Positions 44,764 to 53,971 are shown, counted from the stretch's first letter. The stretch is DNA of 64,000 bases from JBBIOU01 sp037443205 (GCA_037443205.1 JBBIOU010000007.1:1-64000); one strand, 5' to 3'. Translations and numbers: made by a program. Notes: a model not told the origin generated them from the sequence alone.

Positions 44764-46281
44764 TTATTTTGCTTCTGCCATCATTTTTTTACCTTTTTCG
44801 ATGGCTTCTTCTATCGTTCCTACCAGATTAAATGCTGCTTCGGGGTATTCGTCCACTTCACCGTTAATAATCATGTTAAAGCCTTTGATAGTTTGGTCAA
44901 TAGGAACCATAACACCTTTTAATCCGGTAAATTGTTCTGCTACGTGGAAAGGCTGCGATAAGAAACGTTGTACACGTCTGGCGCGATGTACAACTTTTTT
45001 ATCTTCCTCCGAGAGTTCATCCATACCCAATATAGCGATGATGTCTTGTAACTCCTTATAGCGTTGTAAAATCTCTTTTACTCGCTGAGCACATTCATAA
45101 TGTTCTGTACCCACAATTTCGGGAGTTAAAATACGGGAGGTAGAATCTAGGGGATCAACCGCAGGGTAAATACCCAACTCTGCAATTTTACGACTCAATA
45201 CGGTTGTAGCGTCAAGGTGAGCAAATGTTGTTGCCGGTGCGGGGTCGGTTAAGTCATCGGCAGGTACATATACAGCCTGCACCGAAGTAATTGAGCCGCG
45301 TTTGGTAGAAGTAATGCGCTCTTGCATAGCTCCCATTTCGGTAGCTAAGGTGGGTTGATAACCTACGGCAGAAGGCATACGGCCTAAAAGCGCTGATACC
45401 TCAGAACCGGCTTGTGTAAAGCGAAAGATGTTATCAATAAAAAATAAGATGTCGCGTCCGGCACCGCTTTTGTCATCACCTCCATCGCGAAAATATTCTG
45501 CCATGGTTAATCCTGAAAGGGCAACGCGGGCACGTGCTCCGGGAGGCTCGTTCATCTGCCCGAACACAAAAGTTGCTTTTGATTCTTTAAGTTTTTCTTC
45601 ATCTACCCCGCTCAAATCCCAACCGCCATGATGCAAAGAGTCCATAAATTTATCGCCATATTTAACGATACCGGCCTCTATCATCTCTCGTAATAGGTCG
45701 TTTCCTTCACGGGTGCGCTCGCCCACTCCGGCAAATACCGAATATCCGTCATATCCCTTGGCAATATTGTTAATCAATTCCTGTATCAATACTGTTTTTC
45801 CAACACCTGCACCGCCAAATAATCCAATCTTACCTCCTTTGGCATAAGGCTCAATAAGGTCTATTACTTTGATGCCGGTATATAATACTTCGGTAGAAGT
45901 TGACAAATCTTCAAATTTGGGCGCATTACGGTGAATGGAATAGCCTCCCGATTTATCTACTTGCTTGATGCCGTCTATTGCATCTCCTACCACATTAAAC
46001 AAACGGCCTTTTATACCCTCGCCTACCGGCATTGTAATGGGCTGCCCCATTGCTTTAACTGTCATGCCTCTTCGAAATCCATCCGTAGAATCCATGGCTA
46101 TGGCACGAACCGTGTCTTCACCAATGTGTTGCTGCACTTCTAATACCACTATCTGCCCGTTGTCTTTGGTTATTTCTAAGGCATCCAAAATATTAGGAAG
46201 CTTTACACCTCCGTCAAAACTAATATCTACCACAGGACCAATGACCTGTGTTATTTTGCCTGTTGCTGTTGAATGCGACAT
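44764..46281 (-). CDS. atpD: F1F0 ATP synthase beta subunit
   Basis: The catalytic subunit of F1, 505 residues. The P-loop GGAGVGKTVL, the ERTREGNDL motif, and LTMAEYFRD and LFFIDNIFRFTQAGSEVSALLGRMPSAVGYQPTL blocks are unmistakable. An insert near residue 210 (GDKFMDSLHHGGWDLSGVDEEKL) is longer than in E. coli and common in this phylum. Only atpD and atpC are here. The other subunits must be elsewhere, a split seen in many Bacteroidota. Confidence 0.97.
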   Translation of the reverse strand: MSHSTATGKITQVIGPVVDISFDGGVKLPNILDALEITKDNGQIVVLEVQQHIGEDTVRAIAMDSTDGFRRGMTVKAMGQPITMPVGEGIKGRLFNVVGDAIDGIKQVDKSGGYSIHRNAPKFEDLSTSTEVLYTGIKVIDLIEPYAKGGKIGLFGGAGVGKTVLIQELINNIAKGYDGYSVFAGVGERTREGNDLLREMIEAGIVKYGDKFMDSLHHGGWDLSGVDEEKLKESKATFVFGQMNEPPGARARVALSGLTMAEYFRDGGDDKSGAGRDILFFIDNIFRFTQAGSEVSALLGRMPSAVGYQPTLATEMGAMQERITSTKRGSITSVQAVYVPADDLTDPAPATTFAHLDATTVLSRKIAELGIYPAVDPLDSTSRILTPEIVGTEHYECAQRVKEILQRYKELQDIIAILGMDELSEEDKKVVHRARRVQRFLSQPFHVAEQFTGLKGVMVPIDQTIKGFNMIINGEVDEYPEAAFNLVGTIEEAIEKGKKMMAEAK

Positions 46282-46929
46282 TTGATAAATATTTTAATGA
46301 TTCGTATTTTATTTTTCGGGCGCAAAGGTATTATTATTCACTATATATCCACACTATTTGACAGAAATTATTAGATGATTTCCTTCAGAAATACCCTCAA
46401 ACCCTTGATATATAAGACCGAATACCTAAACCGGGGCTATAAAATAAAAAGAAGCGGCAAACCCGCAATATTTTTTTTAAGTATTTTTTTCAAGATATAT
46501 TTTGTTGATATGTGTGAACAGTTAGTACAAAAATGTTGGCAATTTTTTCATGAAATTTATCCTCACCGATAGATAAAACAGTTCTTTGAAAAAACCACAA
46601 AAGCTAAAAACATGCATAACAGGCTTTTATAAAGATTAACATTTACTTTTTCCCGATAAATAAGTAAAAAAGCCACATCAAATCTTTGTTTCCTTAGTGC
46701 ATCAAGGCTTTTGTTAAAGGTTAAAAACTCGTGTTGAAAACTAGATTGCTTTGTGAAGAAAAACCCGAGGCAGGACGAAAGTATTTTTTCAATTTTTGTC
46801 CTCCCGAAACAAATCAAAATAAACAAAATTGAAATTACAACACAACAGGCAATAATACTGTTAAGGAATTGTTGCCTTTAAAATAAAAAAAAGAAAAGAA
46901 TTGTAGAACCAATTAAAAGAATTGAACAA
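46282..46929. other. Gap of about 650 bp between divergent atpD and nrdB
   Basis: AT-rich and without a convincing gene. Near the left edge is the atpD -7 box (46323-46330). A minus-strand stem AAAAGCC/GGCTTTT with a 31-nt loop and a T-run (46666-46712) resembles a weak terminator. Near nrdB an imperfect dyad AGGCAA (46847-46852) and TTGCCT (46872-46877) may be part of its leader. A minus-strand open frame at 46563-46826 has no recognisable features and I do not call it. Confidence 0.4.
46323..46330 (-). promoter_or_regulatory. -7 box of atpDC
   Basis: The minus strand reads TACCTTTG, a perfect TAnnTTTG, 41 nt before the atpD ATG. No clear -33 TTG was seen. Confidence 0.5.
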
Positions 46930-47904
46930 ATGGAAAATTTTGAGCCCATTTTAAAAGAAAACAAAGACCGTTTTGTAATGTTCCCCATACAACACAGCGA
47001 TATTTGGGAATTTTATAAAAAGGCCGAAGCCAGTTTTTGGACGGCTGAAGAAATAGATTTAGGAGCCGACCTGTGGGACTGGGAAAATAAACTTAACGAT
47101 GACGAACGACACTTTATTAAGCATGTACTGGCCTTTTTTGCTGCCAGCGATGGAATCGTAAATGAAAACCTGGCCGAAAACATGTTGCGCGAAGTACAAT
47201 ATCCCGAAGCACGCAGTTTTTACGGTTTTCAAATTATGATGGAAAACATCCACTCTGAAACCTATTCACTACTGATAGATACTTATATTAAAGACCCGGT
47301 AGAAAAAGATCGTTTGTTCCATGCCATAGACACGCTAAGTTGTGTAAAGAAAAAAGCCGATTGGGCACTTAACTGGATTACCAAAGGCTCATTTGCCGAG
47401 CGCCTGATTGCTTTTGCTGCAGTTGAAGGAATATTTTTCAGCGGTAGTTTTTGCTCCATCTTTTGGTTGAAAAAACGCGGTTTAATGCCAGGCTTATCTT
47501 TTTCTAATGAACTGATTAGCCGTGACGAAGGATTGCACTGCGATTTTGCTTGCTTGCTGTACAACCGCCATGTGGTAAATAAATTGCCCAAAGAAACCAT
47601 ACAAAAAATAATTGCAGATGCCGTAGAAATTGAAAAAGAATTTGTAACAGATGCCCTCCCGGTAAAACTTATAGGCATGAACGCTGATTTGATGAGCCAA
47701 TACATTGAATTTGTTGCCGACAGATTACTGGTAGAATTGGGTAATCCTAAAATTTATAACGTAAGCAACCCGTTTGATTTTATGGATATGATAAACCTGC
47801 AAGGTAAAACCAATTTCTTTGAAAAAAGAGTGGGCGAATATCAAAAAGCTGGCGTATTAGCCAATAAAGAAGCCAATAAATTTACGTTGGATGAAGATTT
47901 TTAA
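46930..47904 (+). CDS. nrdB: Class I ribonucleotide reductase, small subunit NrdB
   Basis: The 324-residue radical-bearing subunit of ribonucleotide reductase. Metal ligands are visible in FFAASDGIVNENL, ENIHSETYSLLID and RDEGLHCDF, and the Tyr of HSETYSLL is the expected radical tyrosine. The sequence is of the eukaryote-like class Ia type. The C-terminal FTLDEDF is the peptide that docks to the large subunit. It precedes nrdA by 58 nt. Confidence 0.96.
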   Translation: MENFEPILKENKDRFVMFPIQHSDIWEFYKKAEASFWTAEEIDLGADLWDWENKLNDDERHFIKHVLAFFAASDGIVNENLAENMLREVQYPEARSFYGFQIMMENIHSETYSLLIDTYIKDPVEKDRLFHAIDTLSCVKKKADWALNWITKGSFAERLIAFAAVEGIFFSGSFCSIFWLKKRGLMPGLSFSNELISRDEGLHCDFACLLYNRHVVNKLPKETIQKIIADAVEIEKEFVTDALPVKLIGMNADLMSQYIEFVADRLLVELGNPKIYNVSNPFDFMDMINLQGKTNFFEKRVGEYQKAGVLANKEANKFTLDEDF

Positions 47905-47962
47905 AAATTAAAAACCACAACCCAAAACAAACACAATTACAAACCTCAAAACCGGTTAAAGC

Positions 47963-50368
47963 ATGTATGTAATTAAACGAGACGGAAGAAAAGAAGCAGT
48001 AAAATTTGATAAAATTACTGCCCGTATTAAAAAACTTTGTTACGGACTAAGCCCGATTGTTGACCCTGTAGTAGTAGCCATGAAAGTGGTAGAAGGAATT
48101 TACGATGGCGTTACCACATCGGAACTGGATAACTTAGCCGCTGAAGTTGCCGCTACCAATGTTATTAAACACCCCGACTATGCCCTGCTTGCCTCGCGTA
48201 TAGCAGTATCGAACCTGCACAAAAACACCAAAAAATCGTTTGCGAAAACGATGGCCGATTTGTATAACTACACCGACAGTAAAAATGGTGAAAGAGCCTC
48301 GTTGCTGGCCGATGATGTGTATGAAATTATACAAAAAAATGCCGAAACATTAGACTCGGCCATTATCTACGACCGCGATTTTCGCTTTGATTATTTCGGG
48401 TTTAAAACCCTGGAGCGTTCATATTTACTGAAATTAAACGGCAAAGTAACCGAACGCCCGCAACATATGTTTATGCGCGTTGCCATAGGCATCCATAAAG
48501 AAGATATTGATGCCGCCATAGAAACGTATAATCTGATGAGCGAAGGATGGTTTACACATGCCACCCCTACTCTGTTTAATGCCGGCACCCCTAAACCTCA
48601 AATGTCATCGTGCTTTTTACTTACTATGAAAAAAGACAGCATTTCAGGTATTTACGATACGCTTTCACAATGCGCTAAAATTTCGCAATCGGCCGGAGGT
48701 ATTGGTTTAAGCATACACGATATCCGTGCTACCGGCTCTTACATCAAAGGCACTAACGGAACCTCGAACGGTATTGTGCCTATGCTGCGTGTATTTAACG
48801 ACACTGCCCGCTACGTAGATCAGGGTGGAGGAAAAAGAAAAGGCTCATTTGCCATATACCTCGAACCCTGGCATGCCGATATATTCGATTTTCTTGACCT
48901 GAAAAAAAATCACGGAAAAGAAGAACAACGGGCACGCGACCTTTTCTACGCTTTATGGATTCCCGATTTATTTATGAAACGCGTAGAAGAAAATGACGAA
49001 TGGACATTAATGTGCCCTAACGAATGTCCCGGCCTGGCCGACACCTACGGTAAAGCCTTTGAAACCCTTTATACCCAATACGAAAAAGAAGGTAAAGGAC
49101 GCAAAACCATTAAAGCACAAGAACTGTGGTTTAAAATTCTGGAATCGCAAATAGAAACAGGAAATCCGTATATCCTTTATAAAGACGCTGCCAACGAAAA
49201 GAGCAACCAAAAAAATTTAGGTACGATCAAATCATCCAACCTCTGCACAGAAATTATAGAATATACTTCCCCCGATGAGGTTGCCGTATGTAATCTGGCA
49301 TCTATTGCACTGCCTAAATTTGTAAAAGATGGTGAATTCGACCACCAAAAACTTTTTGAAGTTACCTACCATGTTACCAAAAACCTTAATAAGATAATAG
49401 ATTATAACTATTATCCGGTTCCCGAAGCACGCAGAAGCAATATGCGCCATCGCCCCATTGGTATAGGTGTGCAAGGTTTGGCCGATGCCTTTATATTAAT
49501 GCGCTACCCTTTTGACAGCCCAGAAGCCAAAAAACTAAACCGCGATATTTTTGAAACAATTTACTACGCTGCCTTAACCTCTTCTAAAGACCTCTCAAAA
49601 GAATTCGGGCCTTACGAAACCTACGAAGGTTCGCCTATTTCGCAAGGTATTTTTCAGTTTGATATGTGGAGTGAAAAACCCAGCGACAGGTGGGAATGGG
49701 AAGTACTGCGTGAAGAAATTAAAAAATATGGCGTACGCAACTCCCTCTTATTGGCGCCTATGCCAACCGCATCTACGGCCCAAATATTAGGCAACAACGA
49801 ATGTTTTGAACCCTACACCAGCAACATCTACACCAGACGTGTGCTATCAGGCGAATTTATCATTGTAAACAAACACCTGATGCGCGACCTTGTAAAACTA
49901 GGCTTATGGAATGAAAACATACGCTCAAAAATTATTGCCGCCAACGGCTCGGTACAACACATAAATGAAATACCCGATAACCTGAAAGCGCTTTATAAAA
50001 CCGCCTGGGAAATAAGCCAAAAAGTAATTATAGATATGGCCGCAGACAGAGGTGCATTTATTTGTCAAAGCCAAAGTCTGAATATATTTATGGAAAATGC
50101 CAACATTGGTAAGCTAACCTCAATGCATTTTTATGGCTGGAAAAAAGGACTTAAAACAGGCATGTATTACCTGCGCACCAAAGCCGCAACAGACCCTATT
50201 AAATTTACACTTGAAAAACAATCAAAACAAGAAGTACTGCCTCTAAAAGAACAAATTGATGAAAAACGCGCTGCCGAAATGGGTAACCTGAGCGAAAAAG
50301 AAAAACAAATGGCTGCTATAGCCTGCTCGCTGGATAACCCCGATAACTGCGAAATGTGCAGCGGCTAA
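47963..50368 (+). CDS. nrdA: Class I ribonucleotide reductase, large subunit NrdA
   Basis: The 801-residue catalytic subunit that reduces ribonucleoside diphosphates. The first 90 residues (MYVIKRDGRKEAVKFDKI) form an ATP-cone for allosteric activity control. The active site includes PQMSSCFLL, NLCTEI with its Cys and the radical-chain Tyr near the C-terminus. The C-terminal CEMCSG carries the Cys pair that passes electrons from thioredoxin. The closest resemblance is to eukaryote-like RNR (GSYIKGTNGTSNGIVPMLRV). A terminator follows at 50403. Confidence 0.97.
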   Translation: MYVIKRDGRKEAVKFDKITARIKKLCYGLSPIVDPVVVAMKVVEGIYDGVTTSELDNLAAEVAATNVIKHPDYALLASRIAVSNLHKNTKKSFAKTMADLYNYTDSKNGERASLLADDVYEIIQKNAETLDSAIIYDRDFRFDYFGFKTLERSYLLKLNGKVTERPQHMFMRVAIGIHKEDIDAAIETYNLMSEGWFTHATPTLFNAGTPKPQMSSCFLLTMKKDSISGIYDTLSQCAKISQSAGGIGLSIHDIRATGSYIKGTNGTSNGIVPMLRVFNDTARYVDQGGGKRKGSFAIYLEPWHADIFDFLDLKKNHGKEEQRARDLFYALWIPDLFMKRVEENDEWTLMCPNECPGLADTYGKAFETLYTQYEKEGKGRKTIKAQELWFKILESQIETGNPYILYKDAANEKSNQKNLGTIKSSNLCTEIIEYTSPDEVAVCNLASIALPKFVKDGEFDHQKLFEVTYHVTKNLNKIIDYNYYPVPEARRSNMRHRPIGIGVQGLADAFILMRYPFDSPEAKKLNRDIFETIYYAALTSSKDLSKEFGPYETYEGSPISQGIFQFDMWSEKPSDRWEWEVLREEIKKYGVRNSLLLAPMPTASTAQILGNNECFEPYTSNIYTRRVLSGEFIIVNKHLMRDLVKLGLWNENIRSKIIAANGSVQHINEIPDNLKALYKTAWEISQKVIIDMAADRGAFICQSQSLNIFMENANIGKLTSMHFYGWKKGLKTGMYYLRTKAATDPIKFTLEKQSKQEVLPLKEQIDEKRAAEMGNLSEKEKQMAAIACSLDNPDNCEMCSG

Positions 50369-50402
50369 AAAAGCTTATACACAACAACCTCCAACCTCCC
50401 GC

Positions 50403-50436
50403 AAAACCCCGCATAATTTAATAATGCGGGGTTTTG
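50403..50436 (+). terminator. Intrinsic terminator of nrdBA
   Basis: AAAACCCCGCAT and ATGCGGGGTTTT form a perfect 12-bp stem with a 9-nt loop, 34 nt after the nrdA stop codon. The stem's own T's supply the tract. Confidence 0.85.
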
Positions 50437-50476
50437 TGTATGTATACTCACTAATTATCCGGATTATCTACAATTA

Positions 50477-50532
50477 TCCCAAAAAATCATTAGACTGTTT
50501 CTCCGGCAAGCCGGGTATCTAAGGTTTTGTAA
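50477..50532 (+). mobile_element. Left half of an R2-type element, copy D
   Basis: TCCCAAAAAATCATTAGAC, then CCGGCAAGCCGG and GTATCTAAGGTTTTGTAA, as in R2. It stops at TAA (50530-50532) where another ACCC-ended element begins. The right half of R2 is absent. Confidence 0.65.
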
Positions 50533-50608
50533 ACCCAAATGCCGCTCACTTAGATATGCGCTTGTATTAGTCTGCGAAAAATTCGGTGGCTGTTGAAAAT
50601 TTTGGGTT
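50533..50608 (+). mobile_element. Third small ACCC-ended element (R3, 76 bp)
   Basis: ACCCAAATGCC at the left and AAAATTTTGGGTT at the right are inverted, and TAA lies on both sides (50530-50532, 50609-50611). The interior has no similarity to R1 or R2 that I can see. Only one copy is in the window, so the call rests on termini and site. Confidence 0.5.
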
Positions 50609-50613
50609 TAATA

Positions 50614-50649
50614 AATAAAAAACCCATTCTCCATGGGGGGGAATGGGTT
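50614..50649 (-). terminator. Intrinsic terminator of rpmH
   Basis: On the minus strand AACCCATTC pairs with GAATGGGTT over a G/C-run loop, followed by TTTTTATT. It lies 21 nt after the rpmH stop codon. Confidence 0.8.
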
Positions 50650-50670
50650 AAAAAATTATTTTTAATATAA

Positions 50671-50829
50671 TTATCTTTTGTGACGTTTTTCAGATGAAAC
50701 AGTTAATTTTTTACGACCCCTTTTTCTGCGGGCAGCTAATACTCTACGACCATTTTTAGTTGACATTCTTTCACGAAAGCCGTGCTTATTTCTTCTTTTT
50801 CTAAGCGATGGTTGAAATGTTCTTTTCAT
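50671..50829 (-). CDS. rpmH: 50S ribosomal protein L34
   Basis: A 52-residue basic protein, MKRTFQPSLRKRRNKHGFRE at the start and AARRKRGRKKLTVS near the end, the classic L34 sequence, with a short C-terminal tail (SEKRHKR). L34 belongs to the large ribosomal subunit. Here it is monocistronic, with its own -7 box and terminator, and not beside dnaA or rnpA as in many other bacteria. Confidence 0.97.
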   Translation of the reverse strand: MKRTFQPSLRKRRNKHGFRERMSTKNGRRVLAARRKRGRKKLTVSSEKRHKR

Positions 50830-50872
50830 ATTAAATTATTTATACTATCTAACCTTTGCGTTAAGCGGGCTG

Positions 50873-50880
50873 CAAAAATA
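50873..50880 (-). promoter_or_regulatory. -7 box of rpmH
   Basis: The minus strand reads TATTTTTG, with a TTG 18 nt upstream of it, fitting the Bacteroidetes promoter pattern. The 5' leader is about 40 nt. Confidence 0.55.
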
Positions 50881-50964
50881 CTATTTTTTATTATTCTGCA
50901 AGCATTACTAAGAATAAATGTGCGTAATAAATTTTAATTTTTTGAATATCAGTAGCTTATATAT

Positions 50965-52152
50965 TTAATTTTTAATAGCTTCTACCCCCGGAAGCGTGCC
51001 GCTTTCTATATACTCTAACAATGCACCTCCTCCGGTTGATACATAGCTAACTTTGTCTGCCAGTTTGTATTTGTTTATGGCCGCTACCGAGTCTCCACCG
51101 CCAATCAAACTGTATGCACCGTTTTGTGTGGCTGCTGCCACTGCCTCGGCTATGGCTTTAGTACCTCGCTCAAAATTACTCATTTCAAATACCCCCATTG
51201 GTCCATTCCATAAAATGGTTTTAGATTGCATTATAACCTGCGAGTATTGCTGTATAGTTTTATCGCCTATATCAAGCCCCATATAATCCGGAGCAATATT
51301 TTTAATATCAAACACTTGTTTATGGGCATTGTTATCAAACTTATCTGCCGCCAGGGTGTCCTGAGGTAAATAAATATTTACCCCTTTAGATTGGGCTATA
51401 TCCAAAATGTGCAAGGCGTTTTGTAATCTGTCTTCTTCTACCAACGAATTACCAATATTGCCACCCATCGCTTTCACAAAAGTAAACGCCATGCCTCCGC
51501 CAATAATAATATTATCAGCTTTATTGATAAGTTGTTCTAAAATAAGTATCTTATCCGAAACCTTGGCGCCTCCCATAATGGCTGTAAACGGCTTTTCGGA
51601 ATTATTCAGTACTTTATCTATGCTGGTAAGCTCGCTGTTCATTAAAAAGCCGAAACATTTTTTACCCGGAAAAAATTTTGCAATCACTGCGGTTGAGGCG
51701 TGCGCACGGTGTGCCGTGCCAAAAGCATCATTTACATAGAAATCGCCTAAGGCTGCCAGCTTGCTTGCAAAATTTTCATCTCCTTTTTCTTCTTCTCTGT
51801 AAAAGCGCAGGTTTTCCAGCAATAGTATTTGTCCTTCATGCAAGGTCGCGGCTTGTTCTTTGGCTTCCCTGCTAATGCAATCATTGGCAAATAATACTGT
51901 TTTTCCAACTAAAGCCGACAAGCACGATAAAATATGTTTAAGCGAATATTTTTCTTCCGGTCCGTTTTTAGGCCTTCCTAAATGACTCATTAATATAACC
52001 GAGCCACCTTCATCGGTAATTTTTTTTATACTAGGCATGGCTGCCCGAATACGGGTGTCATCAGCAACCTCATAATGGTCATTTAATGGCACGTTGAAAT
52101 CAACACGCATCAAAACTTTTTTGCCTTTAAAATGAAAATTATTTAATGTCAT
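50965..52152 (-). CDS. pgk: Phosphoglycerate kinase
   Basis: A glycolytic kinase of 395 residues interconverting 1,3-bisphosphoglycerate and 3-phosphoglycerate with ATP formation. It begins with the substrate-binding block KKVLMRVDFNVPLND. The hinge and ATP-site segments PFTAIMGGAKVSDKI, ILWNGPMGVFEMSNF and GGGDSVAAINKYKL are all intact. Length is standard. It appears to be monocistronic. Confidence 0.97.
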   Translation of the reverse strand: MTLNNFHFKGKKVLMRVDFNVPLNDHYEVADDTRIRAAMPSIKKITDEGGSVILMSHLGRPKNGPEEKYSLKHILSCLSALVGKTVLFANDCISREAKEQAATLHEGQILLLENLRFYREEEKGDENFASKLAALGDFYVNDAFGTAHRAHASTAVIAKFFPGKKCFGFLMNSELTSIDKVLNNSEKPFTAIMGGAKVSDKILILEQLINKADNIIIGGGMAFTFVKAMGGNIGNSLVEEDRLQNALHILDIAQSKGVNIYLPQDTLAADKFDNNAHKQVFDIKNIAPDYMGLDIGDKTIQQYSQVIMQSKTILWNGPMGVFEMSNFERGTKAIAEAVAAATQNGAYSLIGGGDSVAAINKYKLADKVSYVSTGGGALLEYIESGTLPGVEAIKN

Positions 52153-52178
52153 TTCAGGTAATTAATTTTTTTCTGTGG

Positions 52179-52186
52179 CAAAAATA
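52179..52186 (-). promoter_or_regulatory. -7 box of pgk
   Basis: The minus strand reads TATTTTTG, matching TAnnTTTG, 26 nt before the ATG. Confidence 0.5.
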
Positions 52187-52216
52187 TTACCTATTATAAA
52201 TCGTAAAAGGCAATGT

Positions 52217-53197
52217 TTAAAACTTATAAGAAAATCCCAACGCAAATATTTGTCTGAATTGAGTGCGCGGACCAAAAATATCGGGTGTTTTATCACCATT
52301 GGTATCAACGCCTATCATTATATCGTGGTCATAAATTAATAAAGTGGCAAAATTTAATATAATGTACTTACCTACTTTAACAAGTAAATTTGTTTCCCAG
52401 TTTACATCTAAATTTTGCGGATTGTTTAAGTAATTTGAAAACAAATCAAGTCTGGTTTGAAAAGTGGCGTTTTTACCGAAATCTGATTTACCTAAGTCGG
52501 TTTTAAAAATCATTCTGAAGTACCCTCCAAACTCATAGCGAATTTTTTTACCGGGGGTAATAATATTTCCCAAATCATCTTTAACGGCAGCTTCCACACC
52601 AAAAGCACCGGCATTGGCAAGAGTTGTATTATTAACAAAAGTTATTTTTCCGGTAAGTGGCGATAAAAATGCAGTAAATTTTTGATTAGGTTTATAATCC
52701 ATCCCTAAAGCTATGGTTAAATATCCGGGTGCCAAAAGGTCAGAAATAACTACCGAATCGTTTGGTAAATTAAAACCGGGAGCAAATTGCGTTCTGAAAT
52801 TAAGTAACCCTGCATAATAGAAATTTTTAAATGCTTTGCGGCCATACTTGGAGTTAAACTCAAACCTGTCGTCATTTTTTCTAAATTCATCCGTGCCTTG
52901 TTTTACCACACCAAATGCAATATCGAGTGTATTATCAAAGGTAGAATTACCTTTTTTATAGTTGGCGAAAAGATTTAATGTGTTAAGTATCGAAATAGTA
53001 TTTTGACCACCGGCTGCCCAATTGCTTAGTGTAACCTGACTAAATCCTATATTACCTGCTCCGCCTTTTTTCCAACCCTCGATAGTATCTTTTTTTACTA
53101 CTTCTTTTAAATTTTCTGTAGTTTTCTTAAGCTCCTCTTCCTGACCATAGGTAATTACCGGAACAACAATTATCAAATACAATAAAAAGTGTTTCAT
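52217..53197 (-). CDS. DUF3078 family outer-membrane protein
   Basis: A 326-residue protein with a signal peptide (ending TYGQ) and the DUF3078 signature WKKGGAGNIGFSQVTLSNWAAGGQNTISI. The remainder alternates polar and hydrophobic residues and ends in a strand with Phe (QIFALGFSYKF), typical of a beta-barrel. The family is common in Bacteroidota and has no established function. A small R1 element sits about 90 bp upstream. Confidence 0.88.
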   Translation of the reverse strand: MKHFLLYLIIVVPVITYGQEEELKKTTENLKEVVKKDTIEGWKKGGAGNIGFSQVTLSNWAAGGQNTISILNTLNLFANYKKGNSTFDNTLDIAFGVVKQGTDEFRKNDDRFEFNSKYGRKAFKNFYYAGLLNFRTQFAPGFNLPNDSVVISDLLAPGYLTIALGMDYKPNQKFTAFLSPLTGKITFVNNTTLANAGAFGVEAAVKDDLGNIITPGKKIRYEFGGYFRMIFKTDLGKSDFGKNATFQTRLDLFSNYLNNPQNLDVNWETNLLVKVGKYIILNFATLLIYDHDIMIGVDTNGDKTPDIFGPRTQFRQIFALGFSYKF

Positions 53198-53290
53198 AGA
53201 AAAATTTTTAATTAGGCGCTAAATAACAAAAAAACCATGTAGGTTATAATATCCGGTAATTTTTATACAATAATTTCAGATATAGTTTTA

Positions 53291-53425
53291 TCCCACATTA
53301 CGCATTAGCATGCGTAAAGATCGCCTGATGGCGGATAACCCAAATCCCACACGACACTCAACACACTCAGTCCGCCTCTGGCGGAAAATTTGAACTTTTT
53401 CAAATTTCTAATGCTGAATTTGGGT
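53291..53425 (-). mobile_element. MITE-like element R1, copy 4 (135 bp), inverted
   Basis: The same element in the opposite orientation, from TCCCACATTACG to GCTGAATTTGGGT, flanked by TTA (53288-53290 and 53426-53428), the complement of TAA. It lies in the divergent gap between the DUF3078 and MazG-like genes. Confidence 0.88.
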
Positions 53426-53505
53426 TTATCAAATATAAAAAATTCATTACCCTGTATGTAAAACTGTAATATAAGTATTAGCTTTAACAATTAAAAAAAT
53501 TATAT

Positions 53506-53832
53506 ATGCATATAAGTGAACTGCAACAAAAAACAGACAACTGGATAAAACAGCATGGTGTTCGTTATTTCAATGAACTTACCAACATGGCACTGCTTAC
53601 CGAAGAAGTTGGTGAAGTTGCCCGTATCATAGCACGCAGATATGGCGAGCAATCAGCCAAAGAAAGCGACTTAGACAGTAATCTTGCCGATGAATTGGCT
53701 GATGTATTATTTGTATTGGTATGTATTGCGAACCAAACCGGAGTGAACCTTAGCGATGCGATTGAAAAAAATCTTGAAAAGAAAACACTACGCGATGCCA
53801 AAAGACATAAAAACAACAACAAACTCAAATAA
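53506..53832 (+). CDS. MazG-like nucleotide pyrophosphohydrolase
   Basis: A 108-residue all-alpha NTP pyrophosphohydrolase, likely house-cleaning of non-standard nucleotides. Metal-binding motifs are LLTEEVGEVARI (EExxE) and LADELADVLFVL (ExxD). The single-domain length is like small MazG/iMazG proteins rather than the double-domain E. coli MazG. A terminator follows at 53931. Confidence 0.92.
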   Translation: MHISELQQKTDNWIKQHGVRYFNELTNMALLTEEVGEVARIIARRYGEQSAKESDLDSNLADELADVLFVLVCIANQTGVNLSDAIEKNLEKKTLRDAKRHKNNNKLK

Positions 53833-53930
53833 CCATTGCATAGGCATATATGCAATAAACCCATAATATATTATTATAAAAAAGAAAGTAAATAAGCAGG
53901 GATAAAATTTAATTAAATATCTCGTAGGGC

Positions 53931-53953
53931 AAAACAATGATTATTGTTTTTTA
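53931..53953 (+). terminator. Intrinsic terminator of the MazG-like gene
   Basis: AAAACAAT and ATTGTTTT form an 8-bp stem with a 4-nt loop and a following T-run. It separates the gene from the sulfite reductase promoter. Confidence 0.7.
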
Positions 53954-53971
53954 GGCAATAACAGGCACACA

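Noticed and set aside
46666..46712. Minus-strand terminator in the atpD-nrdB gap
   Set aside because: The stem is 7 bp with a 31-nt loop and there is no gene upstream of it on that strand. Kept only as a note in the gap entry.
46563..46826. Minus-strand ORF of 87 codons between atpD and nrdB
   Set aside because: No recognisable motif, poor composition for a gene here, and a terminator-like stem lies within it.
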